A model generated the notes under the pieces. That model saw only the letters and a list, made by a program, of their open reading frames with translations, was not told the origin of the DNA and did not search any database. A stretch of 64,000 bases of DNA from CALNYS01 sp942490855 (GTDB lineage: Bacteria; Planctomycetota; Phycisphaerae; Phycisphaerales; UBA1924): positions 558,001-622,000 of the forward strand of contig CALNYS010000004.1 in the NCBI GenBank assembly GCA_942490855.1, given 5' to 3'. Of this stretch, positions 18,460 to 27,303 are shown piece by piece. Position numbers and translations under genes: made by a program. Each line of letters starts with the position of its first letter. Position 1 is the stretch's first letter.

Positions 18460-20100
18460 ATGCGCACGCTCACCACCGCCGCCCTCGCCCTCCTCCTCGC
18501 CCCCGCCCTCGTGGTCGCGCAGGACGGGACCTCCAGCGAAAGCTGGGCGGACGACCCCTACGCGTGGTTCGACCCCATCATCGACGTCCAGCGGCTCGTC
18601 ACCGGGCGGTTCGTCACCGAGCCCGATCTCCGCGCCATGCAGCTCGGCGCGATCGCCGGGATGCTCGACGCCCTCGACGACCGCTACACCGTCTTCATCC
18701 CCGAGGAATCGCTCGGCGACTTCGACAAGGCCCTCCGCGGCGAGTACGTCGGGATCGGCGCGTCGGTCAACATCACCGACGGGTGGGCGACCGTCGTCTC
18801 ACCCCTCGACGACTCCCCCGCCCTCGCCGCCGGCGTCCTGCCCGGAGACCGCATCGTCGAGGTCGACGGCGAGACCACCATGGGCGAGGAGCTCGACGAC
18901 ACCATCGACCGCATCATCGGCGAGCGCGGCAGCACCGTGACGCTCACGCTCGAGCGCGAAGGCGAACGCCTCACCATCCCCATCGCCCGCCAGCCCATCG
19001 TCACCCGCTCCGTCGCCGGCTTCGTCCGCGACGACGCCCACTGGGACTTCATGGCCGACCCCGACAGCGGCATCGGCTACATCCGCCTCATCAGCTTCGG
19101 CGCCACCGCGAGCGACGAGGTGCGCGAGGCCATCGTCTCCCTCCAGGACCAGGGCGCGCAGGGGCTGATCCTCGACCTCCGCGACAACTCGGGCGGCCTC
19201 CTCCGCGCCGCGATCGAGATCGCCGACATGTTCCTCGAGGAGGGCTCCATCGTCACCACCCGCGGGCGCGCCTACGAGGACCAGACCTACTACGCGACGT
19301 CCCAGACGCTGGCGCCCGACATGCCGCTGCTGGTCATGGTCAACCGGCGCAGCGCCTCGGCCAGCGAGGTGCTCTCGGGCGCCCTCGCCGACCACGACCG
19401 CGCCGTCGTCCTCGGCGAACGCAGCTTCGGCAAGGGCCTCGTGCAGGACATCCGCCAGCTCCCATCGGGCGCCGGGCAGCTCAAGATCACCGAGCAGCGC
19501 TACTACGGGCCCTCCGACAAGCTCATCCAGCGCGAGGACGACTCCGCCGACTGGGGCGTCGACCCGACCGAGGGCTTCTTCGTCACCATGACCAACCGCG
19601 AGATCTCCCGCGCCCTGCGCACGCGCGCTCAGGACTCGGTGATCCGCCCCGGCGACGGCTCCACGCCGCGGCCGGCCGCCGGCGAGGCCCCGGAGACGTG
19701 GGTCCGCGAACGCTACGGCGACGAGCCGCTCGCGCGGGCCATCGAGGCCGTGCGCACACGCCTGAACACCGACGAGTGGACGCCCGTCTCCGACGCCGGC
19801 GACACCACCGCCCCCGCCCGCCAGGAACTCCTCTACGCCGTGCGCGCACGCGACTACCTCCTCCGCGAGCTCGAGCGCGCCAACGAACGCATCGGCGCCC
19901 TCGCGACCGTCGCGAGCGAAGACGAGGCCGACGCACTCACCCTCCTCCCCGACAACGTCGAGCTCGAGGGCGGCGTCATCGAGGTCCGCGACGCCGCCGG
20001 CAACCTCGTGCGCACGCTGAACATCGTCGGCGACGGCCTCGAACGCTGGCTCGTTGACGCACCGCTCGAGCCCGCGGTCACGCCCAACGAGACCAACTGA
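18460..20100 (+). CDS. Secreted C-terminal processing protease (peptidase S41)
   Basis: 546 residues. A signal peptide ends near LVVAQ. The cap/PDZ region (about 75-190) holds YVGIGASVN and the ligand-groove part SPALAAGVLPGDRIVEVDGE. The S41 core follows with GYIRLISF, the nucleophilic Ser in RRSASASEVLSGAL (near 301) and the general-base Lys in SFGKGLVQ (near 325). It cleaves proteins near their C-termini in the periplasm. About 180 extra C-terminal residues form a helical, charged region unlike short CtpA forms. The gene is directly followed by tsaD, one base after its stop. Confidence 0.9.
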   Translation: MRTLTTAALALLLAPALVVAQDGTSSESWADDPYAWFDPIIDVQRLVTGRFVTEPDLRAMQLGAIAGMLDALDDRYTVFIPEESLGDFDKALRGEYVGIGASVNITDGWATVVSPLDDSPALAAGVLPGDRIVEVDGETTMGEELDDTIDRIIGERGSTVTLTLEREGERLTIPIARQPIVTRSVAGFVRDDAHWDFMADPDSGIGYIRLISFGATASDEVREAIVSLQDQGAQGLILDLRDNSGGLLRAAIEIADMFLEEGSIVTTRGRAYEDQTYYATSQTLAPDMPLLVMVNRRSASASEVLSGALADHDRAVVLGERSFGKGLVQDIRQLPSGAGQLKITEQRYYGPSDKLIQREDDSADWGVDPTEGFFVTMTNREISRALRTRAQDSVIRPGDGSTPRPAAGEAPETWVRERYGDEPLARAIEAVRTRLNTDEWTPVSDAGDTTAPARQELLYAVRARDYLLRELERANERIGALATVASEDEADALTLLPDNVELEGGVIEVRDAAGNLVRTLNIVGDGLERWLVDAPLEPAVTPNETN

Positions 20101-20101
20101 C

Positions 20102-21142
<1,041 letters not shown>

Positions 21143-21146
21143 CCCC

Positions 21147-21662
21147 ATGACGCACCCCGCGACGATCGACGAAGACGAGCTCCTCAAGCAGTGCACCTGG
21201 ACGCGCACGCGCGGCTCGGGCCCGGGCGGGCAGCGCCGCAACAAGGTCGAGACCGGCGCAGCGCTCCACCACGAGCCGACGGGCGTCAGCGCCCAGGCGG
21301 GCGAGCGCCGGAGCCAGGAAGAGAACAAGCACGTCGCGCTCAAACGCCTGCGCCTCGCGCTCGCCGTCGACTACCGCACGCCCGTCGCGCCCCCCAAAGG
21401 CCTCGACGAGATCGCGTCCGAGCTCTGGCGCTCGCGGCGCAGCGGCGACAAGATCGTTTGCAACCCAAAGCACCGCGATTACCCGTCGCTGCTCGCCGAG
21501 GCACTCGACGTCATCGCCGACTCGGGGTGGAAGCCGCCCAAGGCCGCGCTCCGCCTCGGCGTGACCGCCAGCCAGATGCTCAAGCTCTTGCGCGAGCACC
21601 CGCCGGCGATGGTGAAACTCAATCAGGAACGTGGCGAACGCCGACTCAGCGCGTTGTCGTAG
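21147..21662 (+). CDS. Peptide chain release factor-like GGQ-domain protein
   Basis: 171 residues. The GGQ loop reads GSGPGGQRRNKVET (near 23-36), the part of class-I release factors that triggers peptidyl-tRNA hydrolysis. There is no stop-codon recognition domain. Unlike ArfB/YaeJ, the C-terminus (GWKPPKAALRLGVTASQMLKLL) is an ordered helix-turn-helix-like segment and not a long basic tail. It probably rescues stalled ribosomes or releases peptides in an unusual context. It follows tsaD by 4 bases and so is likely co-transcribed. Its 3' end overlaps the convergent HD hydrolase gene by 17 bases. Confidence 0.8.
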   Translation: MTHPATIDEDELLKQCTWTRTRGSGPGGQRRNKVETGAALHHEPTGVSAQAGERRSQEENKHVALKRLRLALAVDYRTPVAPPKGLDEIASELWRSRRSGDKIVCNPKHRDYPSLLAEALDVIADSGWKPPKAALRLGVTASQMLKLLREHPPAMVKLNQERGERRLSALS

Positions 21663-23964
21663 GCGCCCGAGCGGGCTCCTTCTCCGCGGTCTCGCCCTTG
21701 TCTTCCTTCGGGGGTTTCTCGCCCGGGTAGGCGATGCGCCCGTGGTAGATCGACGTCAGGGTCTTCGCGATGCGCTGCTCGATCTTGCGAAGATCGCGGA
21801 ACGTCAGCCCGCTCTCGTCGAACTGACCGTCGGTCATGCGCTTCATCGCCAGCTCGTGGACGAGCGATTCGATCCGGCTCGGCGTCGGGTCGGTCAGCGC
21901 ACGCGTCGCGGACTCGACCGCGTCGCACAGCATGAGGATCGCGGCTTCCTTCGTGCGCGGCTTCGGGCCCGGGTAGCGGTACTCCGTCTCGGCGGGGCGG
22001 TCCTCGTCCTGGATGTCCGCGAGCTGCTGCGCCTGGCGGTAGAAGTACTCGACGAGCGTCGTGCCGTGATGGCTCTCGATGTAGTGCAACAGCGAGCGCG
22101 GCAGGCTGTACTCCTTCGCCAGCTCCACCCCGTCCTTGACGTGCCCGAGGATCACCAGCAGCGACATCGTCGGGCTGAGCTTCTCGTGGCGGTTGAAACC
22201 GGGGGGCTGGTTCTCCACGAAGTAGTCGGGCTTGTTCATCTTGCCGACGTCGTGGTAGAGCGCGCCGACGTACAGATGAAGCCCGTCGGCGCCGACGGCG
22301 TCGGCGGCGGTCTCGGCGAGCGTCGCGACGGTCAGCGAGTGGTTGTACGTGCCCGGCGCCTTCTGCTGGAGCTTGCGGAGCAGCGGCTGCTTGGGGTCGC
22401 GCAGCTCGATGAGCGTCATCCCGGTCGTGACGTTGAATACTTTCTCGATCGTCGGGAGCGCCGCCATGAGCACGACCGTCGCCCCGACCGCGCCGACGCC
22501 GGCCTGGAGCGCGATCAGCAGAAGGTCCTCGGTGACGCCCGGGCCGGGCTGACGCGACGCGAAGCCGATGAGCGCGCTCGTCGCGGCGGCGACAAACCCC
22601 GTCAGAGCGCCCGCGCGCACCAGGGCGTTGCGCTGGCGGATCTCCCGCAGGCGCCACACCGCCGCCCCCGCCGTCACGAGCATCACGCTGAACTCGCCGG
22701 CCGAGCCGCTCAGCGCGATCGAGGTGAGCAGCGAATGAACCAGGGCCAGGGCGAGCGCCACGCGCTGGTCGTACGCCGCCGACAGGATCATCGCGAAGAA
22801 CGCCGTGGCGGCGACGGACCAGAGGGTCGTCATCCCCGGCGCCCCCGCGACGCCCAGCGTCACGAGGCCGATGAGCGAGGCCGACAGGCACGCGAGCACG
22901 AACGCCCGCGTCGTGTTGCGCGCAAGTTTGGCGCAGAACGCCGAGACGTAGACCGCCACCGCGAACGCCGCGAGCAGCACAACGCCCGCGATCGCGAGTC
23001 GCGGCGCCCAGCGCTCCGCGGGCGAGAGCGATGCGGCGTACGCCAGACGCTCCTTCGTCGCGGCCTCGAGCTGCTCGAGCGTCAGGCGGTCGCCGCGCCG
23101 GAACAGAGCGTCGCCCTTGGCGCGCCGGGTGGTGAGCACCGCGACGTCGCGGGCCCGCGATTCCTTGCGGAGGTTCGTCTTCGATTCGTCGAACGTGAAC
23201 GTCGGCTGCGCGTTGCGGGAGAGCCAGTCGACGACCAGCTCCCGGGCGGCGCCGAAGAACCCGGCCCGCTGCGCGATCCGGTTGAGCTCCGGCGCAAGCT
23301 GAGCGCCGGCGACGTTTACCAGATCGGTCTTGGCGACGAGCGTCGAGGCCTCGACGTCCCAGAACTCCAGCTCGACCTGCGCGTTGGCCTCCTGCATCTC
23401 GAACTGAAACTCGTCGCGGCTGACCAGCGGCGTCAGACGCAGCTCCGCGGTGAGCTCGCGCACGCGCTCGCGCCAGCGGGCGCTCGCCTCGCCCTCTTCG
23501 GCCTCGCGACGGATCGCCGCGAGACGGGCCTCGTCGAGACGGAACTCCTCGCGGATCCCCTCGGCGACCTGGTCGATCGACTCGGCGTCCGCCAGCGCGG
23601 TGGGAAGCCCCTCGAGCGAGCGCTGCACCGTGTCGAGCGCTGCGCGGTTGGCGGTGTAGCAGCGCGGCGTCGAACGACGGCGGAGCTCCCGCTCCTGCTC
23701 GGTCGCCTGGAGGTCCTCGAGCTCGAAATCAACGCGCGCAAGACGCGTCTCGTCGGCGATGCGTCCCTGCGTCTCCGTCGGGAGCTCGCGCGCCGCGCCG
23801 ATGAAGAACGCCCCAGCGAGCGTGTACCCGATCAGGATCAGCACCGCCCACCCGAAACGCGGACGCCGCCACAGCTCGCGCCACGGCGCGCTCTGGCGGC
23901 CGAGGGTCTTCCGGATGCCGCGACGTCGTGCCGCGTTGCGCGATTGAGTCTGCTTGTCAGCCAT
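21646..23964 (-). CDS. HD-domain membrane phosphohydrolase of the PgpH (7TMR-HDED) type
   Basis: 772 residues. One N-terminal helix (about 33-52) is followed by a large extracytoplasmic domain (about 55-330), then about seven membrane helices (about 340-520), and a cytosolic HD domain with YNHSLTVATLA near 543 and ALYHDVGKMNKP near 568. PgpH enzymes hydrolyse c-di-AMP to pApA. The ATG at 23964 overlaps the phoH stop, so the two are coupled; phoH, pgpH and ybeY are often adjacent in bacteria, but ybeY is not here. Upstream open frame beyond 23964 is inside phoH and rejected. Confidence 0.88.
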   Translation of the reverse strand: MADKQTQSRNAARRRGIRKTLGRQSAPWRELWRRPRFGWAVLILIGYTLAGAFFIGAARELPTETQGRIADETRLARVDFELEDLQATEQERELRRRSTPRCYTANRAALDTVQRSLEGLPTALADAESIDQVAEGIREEFRLDEARLAAIRREAEEGEASARWRERVRELTAELRLTPLVSRDEFQFEMQEANAQVELEFWDVEASTLVAKTDLVNVAGAQLAPELNRIAQRAGFFGAARELVVDWLSRNAQPTFTFDESKTNLRKESRARDVAVLTTRRAKGDALFRRGDRLTLEQLEAATKERLAYAASLSPAERWAPRLAIAGVVLLAAFAVAVYVSAFCAKLARNTTRAFVLACLSASLIGLVTLGVAGAPGMTTLWSVAATAFFAMILSAAYDQRVALALALVHSLLTSIALSGSAGEFSVMLVTAGAAVWRLREIRQRNALVRAGALTGFVAAATSALIGFASRQPGPGVTEDLLLIALQAGVGAVGATVVLMAALPTIEKVFNVTTGMTLIELRDPKQPLLRKLQQKAPGTYNHSLTVATLAETAADAVGADGLHLYVGALYHDVGKMNKPDYFVENQPPGFNRHEKLSPTMSLLVILGHVKDGVELAKEYSLPRSLLHYIESHHGTTLVEYFYRQAQQLADIQDEDRPAETEYRYPGPKPRTKEAAILMLCDAVESATRALTDPTPSRIESLVHELAMKRMTDGQFDESGLTFRDLRKIEQRIAKTLTSIYHGRIAYPGEKPPKEDKGETAEKEPARAPTTTR

Positions 23965-24964
23965 CGGATCCCTGCGGCTCAGTATACGCCGAGGCCGCGT
24001 GCTCCCGGTCCTCCTCGCCGTACGCCTCCACGATCCGCTGCACGAGGTCGTGACGCACGATGTCAACGCCAGACAGCGCCACCACCGACACGCCCTTCAC
24101 CCGGCGCAGGCGACGCACCGCGTCGATGAGCCCGCTCTCGTTGGGCGTCGGGAGATCGATCTGCGTGGTGTCGCCCGTGATGATCATCTTCGAACGCTGC
24201 CCCATGCGCGTGAGGATCATCTTCATCTGCCCGCGGGTCGTGTTCTGCGCCTCGTCGAGGATCACCACCGCGTCGTTGAGCGTCCGCCCGCGCATGAACG
24301 CCAGCGGGGAGACCTCCACCACGTCGCTCGCCATGAACCGCTTGAGCGTCTGGTAGTCCACCATGTCCTGCAACGCGTCAAGGAGCGGGCGCAGGTACGG
24401 GTTCACCTTCGCCTCGAGATCGCCGGGCAGGAACCCGAGCTTCTCGCCGGCCTCGACAGCCGGGCGCGCCAGGATCACCCGGCGCACCGAGCCCGCCTTG
24501 AGCATGTGGACCGCCGCCGCCACCGCGAGGTACGTCTTCCCCGTGCCCGCCGGCCCGATGCCGAAGGTCAGGTCGTTGTCGCGGATCGCATCGAGATACA
24601 GCTTCTGGTTCTCGCTCTTGGGCTCGACGCGCCGCCCCGAGACGTAGACGCTCATGCGGTCGAGATCGCCCGACTCGCCCAGCAGCCCCGCGTGCCCGTC
24701 CGCCTCATCAACGCCCTGCCCGATCGCCTCGAGCACGTCCCGCTTCGACAGAACAACCCCGCCCGAAGACGTGGTCACCAACCGCTCGATGACCCGCTTG
24801 GCGGCCACCACCGCGCGCTCCTCGCCCGAGACGCGCACCACGTCGTCGCGGGCGGTCACGTTGACGCCGAGCGCTTCGCGCACCATCTTCAGGTTGCGCT
24901 CGCCGGGCCCGAGCGCCTCGAGGCGGCGCGAGCCGGGAGGCAATGTGATGACCAACTCCGTCAT
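23957..24964 (-). CDS. PhoH-like ATPase
   Basis: 335 residues, the usual PhoH length. An N-terminal KH-like region (about 15-75) precedes the ATPase: GPAGTGKTYLAV (Walker A near 136), ILARPAVEAGEKLGFLPGD, VVILDEAQNTT (Walker B) and IITGDTTQIDLP. PhoH proteins bind RNA and ATP and are linked to RNA metabolism and phosphate stress. AAAGGA lies 10 bases before the ATG at 24964, which fixes the start. It overlaps the downstream pgpH-type gene by 8 bases. Its 5' end also overlaps the start of the divergent lipoprotein gene. Confidence 0.92.
   Translation of the reverse strand: MTELVITLPPGSRRLEALGPGERNLKMVREALGVNVTARDDVVRVSGEERAVVAAKRVIERLVTTSSGGVVLSKRDVLEAIGQGVDEADGHAGLLGESGDLDRMSVYVSGRRVEPKSENQKLYLDAIRDNDLTFGIGPAGTGKTYLAVAAAVHMLKAGSVRRVILARPAVEAGEKLGFLPGDLEAKVNPYLRPLLDALQDMVDYQTLKRFMASDVVEVSPLAFMRGRTLNDAVVILDEAQNTTRGQMKMILTRMGQRSKMIITGDTTQIDLPTPNESGLIDAVRRLRRVKGVSVVALSGVDIVRHDLVQRIVEAYGEEDREHAASAYTEPQGSDG
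24935..24940 (+). promoter_or_regulatory. GGGAGG ribosome site before the lipoprotein start, inside phoH
   Basis: GGGAGG stands 7 bases before the ATG at 24948 on the plus strand. It is the only start signal found for the lipoprotein frame; no ATG, GTG or TTG occurs in that frame between 24951 and the lipobox. It lies within the antisense phoH coding sequence, so chance occurrence is possible. Confidence 0.45.
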
Positions 24965-25454
24965 AGATGGGCGTCCTTTCTCACAAGCCGCCATCGGTCA
25001 TTCTACGCACACGCTCGCCCGCCGGACGCACGCGGGCGCCGCACGACTCGTCTTTCTCGCGATCGCCCTCGCCACGCCTGCTCTTATCGGGGCCTGCCAG
25101 AGCCCCCCCGGCGCCACCCCCGATCTCTCCAGCGCCGCCCAGGGGAGCGCCCCCGGGCGATGGGATGACCTCGCCGGCGCGCTCGTCGCCGCCCAGCGCG
25201 AACACGAGATGGCCGTCCTCAGCCGCTCGTCCCCCTCGCCCGGCGTGCGCGTCATCACCCTGCTGACCAACCTCGACGAGCGCGTCGTCATCCGCGCCCA
25301 GACCCCGAACCCGGACGACGCCGACACGCCGACCACCATCGACCTGCGCGTCGCGTACGGGCTGTGGGGGGACGCGGAACAAGAAAACGCGATCATTCAG
25401 ACGATGCGGGAGTCTCTTGAGAAGCAGGCTCGCCGCCGGGCCCGGGGCCGCTAA
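24948..25454 (+). CDS. Putative lipoprotein of unknown function
   Basis: 168 residues from the chosen start. A basic stretch (LARRTHAGAARL) leads into a hydrophobic run ending in the lipobox LIGAC, with the lipidated Cys near residue 50. The mature part (about 115 residues) is charged and ends in an Arg-rich tail. No domain is recognised; the segments VRVITLLTNLDERVVIR and TIDLRVAYGLW look like one small beta-rich unit. The start is uncertain: only the ATG at 24948 (or GTG at 24945) fits, and it overlaps phoH head to head by 17 bases, giving an unusually long n-region. The 3' end overlaps the convergent gene by 62 bases. Confidence 0.55.
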   Translation: MTNSVIDGRPFSQAAIGHSTHTLARRTHAGAARLVFLAIALATPALIGACQSPPGATPDLSSAAQGSAPGRWDDLAGALVAAQREHEMAVLSRSSPSPGVRVITLLTNLDERVVIRAQTPNPDDADTPTTIDLRVAYGLWGDAEQENAIIQTMRESLEKQARRRARGR

Positions 25455-26268
25455 GAAGCGCCATCACCGCGATCGCCAGCAGCGTCGCGTTCACCACGAC
25501 CAGCACGATCACCGCCCCCTTGAGCGCCGACACACGCCGGTTCGACGCGCGCAGCGCGCGCGAGTACTCGGGCGGCGCCCCCTGCCCCTCCGACCCGCGG
25601 ACCACCACGGGCGCCCGGGTGTGCGCCGCCGGAGCAAGCTCCGAGGGCTCAGTCGGACGCGGCGCGGGCGCGGGCGCCGCGGCGCGGGCCAACGCGGCAA
25701 ACGCGGTGGGCGGCGCCCCGGGAGACGGCGGAGCCGACGGGGGTTCGGCCGGCGCCGCGGACTGCGCCACCAGCGTCGCGGGCGCCTGCCCCGGGAGCAA
25801 ACGCACCGGCGCCAGCCCGAGGTGCTGGCGGTCCTCCGGGTTCGGGAACGCCGCCCCGCAGTACGTGCACGAGAACGCGTCGGGCTTCGCGTCGTGCTTG
25901 CACGCGTGGCACTTCCCAAGCAGGTGCGCGACGCCCGGGATCTCCGCGGCGGCCATCCAGAACTGGCGCGTGGTCGGCCCGCGCAGCACGTCCTCGGGCG
26001 CGATCTTCCCGCGCTGCGCCATCCGACGGATCGTCGTGTACGAGCGCCCGGGCATAAACGGCGCGCCGGGGTCGCGCACCTGCCACGGGCCCATGTGGTT
26101 CTGCGTCGCCTGGCGCGACAGCGGCTCGAACAGCCCCGAGCACGACGAGCACTCCGCCGCGCCGGCGCTCTGCGTCTGCCCGCAGTACGGGCAGGGGAAC
26201 CACGCGTCGCCACCCTTCGCGGGCGGCGCGCCGGTCCCGGCTTCGTTCATATCGTCTGTCGTCCCCAT
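25393..26268 (-). CDS. Zinc-ribbon and GYF-like domain membrane protein of unknown function
   Basis: 291 residues. The first part has a Cys4 ribbon (CPYCGQTQ...CSSCSG, about 23-43). A segment near 55-110 (GPWQVRD...TIRRMAQRGKIAPEDVLRG...FWMAAAEIPGVAHLL) matches the GYF_2/DUF4339 pattern, which binds proline-rich peptides. A second ribbon (CHAC...CTYCG) follows near 114-134, then a Pro/Ala-rich linker and one C-terminal membrane helix near 252-275. It looks like a cytosolic adaptor held to the membrane. A TATAGT box lies 7 bases before the start at 26268; an alternative ATG is at 26250. Confidence 0.65.
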   Translation of the reverse strand: MGTTDDMNEAGTGAPPAKGGDAWFPCPYCGQTQSAGAAECSSCSGLFEPLSRQATQNHMGPWQVRDPGAPFMPGRSYTTIRRMAQRGKIAPEDVLRGPTTRQFWMAAAEIPGVAHLLGKCHACKHDAKPDAFSCTYCGAAFPNPEDRQHLGLAPVRLLPGQAPATLVAQSAAPAEPPSAPPSPGAPPTAFAALARAAAPAPAPRPTEPSELAPAAHTRAPVVVRGSEGQGAPPEYSRALRASNRRVSALKGAVIVLVVVNATLLAIAVMALLSGPGPGGEPASQETPASSE

Positions 26269-26275
26269 CTCGTAA

Positions 26276-26281
26276 ACTATA
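26276..26281 (-). promoter_or_regulatory. -10 box (TATAGT on the minus strand) directly before the zinc-ribbon/GYF gene
   Basis: TATAGT ends 7 bases before the ATG at 26268 on the minus strand, so transcription would begin at about the start codon. The sequence between carries no ribosome site. Confidence 0.45.
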
Positions 26282-26343
26282 CCTCCCACCGCGCACCATC
26301 CGCACACGAGCGTCCGCGGTTCCAAGATCCCCGGAGACGCACG

Positions 26344-27303
26344 ATGCATCGCCACGCCCCCCTCGCGCTCGCCGCCCTGCTCGCGGGGTGTTCCTCGTCC
26401 GCATCCCCGCGCGACGCGCCCGCCGAGCGCGTCCTGCGTTCAGACTCCCCCACGCCGTCGTCCAGACGCACGCGCATCGCGCCGCCGGCGGCGCTCGACG
26501 GCCAACCGCTCGTCTGGGACGACCTCCACGACGCGCTCATCGAGGGAGCCGGCGCGATCGCACTCGAAGAAACCGTCCTCGATCGCCTGCTCGCGAAAGA
26601 AGCCGCGCGTCACGGCGTGCGCGTCGAACAGGTCGATCTCGAACAAGAAGAACGCTCCCTGCTGCGCTCCCTCGCCGCCGCCGCCGAGACAACCTCCGAG
26701 GAAGCCGTCCTCGAAGAACTCCGCCGTCAGCGCGGGCTCGGGCCCACCCGCTACCGGGCCCTCCTCCACCGCACCGCGACCATGCGCGCCCTCGTCGCGC
26801 CGAGCGTGAACATCAACCAAGAGACGCTCGATCTCGCCCGCGCTATCCGGTTCGGCGAGAAGCGCCGCGTGCGCCTCATCACCGCACCCTCGCTCGTCGA
26901 GGCGCAGACAGCGCTGCGCGCGATCGAGCGCGGCGAGCCCTTCGCCGAGGTCGCCGCACGCCTCTCGACCGACGCGAGCGCCCCGCGCGGCGGGCTCATC
27001 GAGCCCTTCAGCCTCGCCGACCCCTCCTACCCCGCCGCGGTGCGCGACGCGGCCGGCGCGCTCGAACCGGGCGACGTCAGCGCCGCCGTCGCGATCGAAG
27101 GCGGGTACGCCGTCCTCCGTCTCGAGGAAGTCCTCCCGGCACGCACGCCGCGCGGCGCCGAAGCCGTCCTGCTCGAGGACGCCCGCGCCGAACAGGAACG
27201 CGTGCTGATGACGGCGCTCGCCCGGCGCCTGCTGCGCGAGGCGTCGCTCACGATCTTCGACCCCGCGCTCGAAACCGCGTGGCGACGGCGCGGGAATCAG
27301 TAG
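26344..27303 (+). CDS. PpiC-type peptidyl-prolyl isomerase lipoprotein (SurA-like)
   Basis: 319 residues. The N-terminus ends in a lipobox, LLAGC (Cys near 16). A helical chaperone-like region (about 50-165) is followed by a parvulin domain (about 175-265) with VRLITAPSLVEAQTAL, GEPFAEVAARLS, PRGGLIEPF and GYAVLRLEE. SurA/PrsA-type proteins help fold secreted and outer-membrane proteins. GGAG lies 8 bases before the ATG at 26344, which selects this start over the long open frame upstream. It diverges from the zinc-ribbon gene across 75 bases. Its last 7 bases overlap the convergent gene. Confidence 0.82.
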   Translation: MHRHAPLALAALLAGCSSSASPRDAPAERVLRSDSPTPSSRRTRIAPPAALDGQPLVWDDLHDALIEGAGAIALEETVLDRLLAKEAARHGVRVEQVDLEQEERSLLRSLAAAAETTSEEAVLEELRRQRGLGPTRYRALLHRTATMRALVAPSVNINQETLDLARAIRFGEKRRVRLITAPSLVEAQTALRAIERGEPFAEVAARLSTDASAPRGGLIEPFSLADPSYPAAVRDAAGALEPGDVSAAVAIEGGYAVLRLEEVLPARTPRGAEAVLLEDARAEQERVLMTALARRLLREASLTIFDPALETAWRRRGNQ

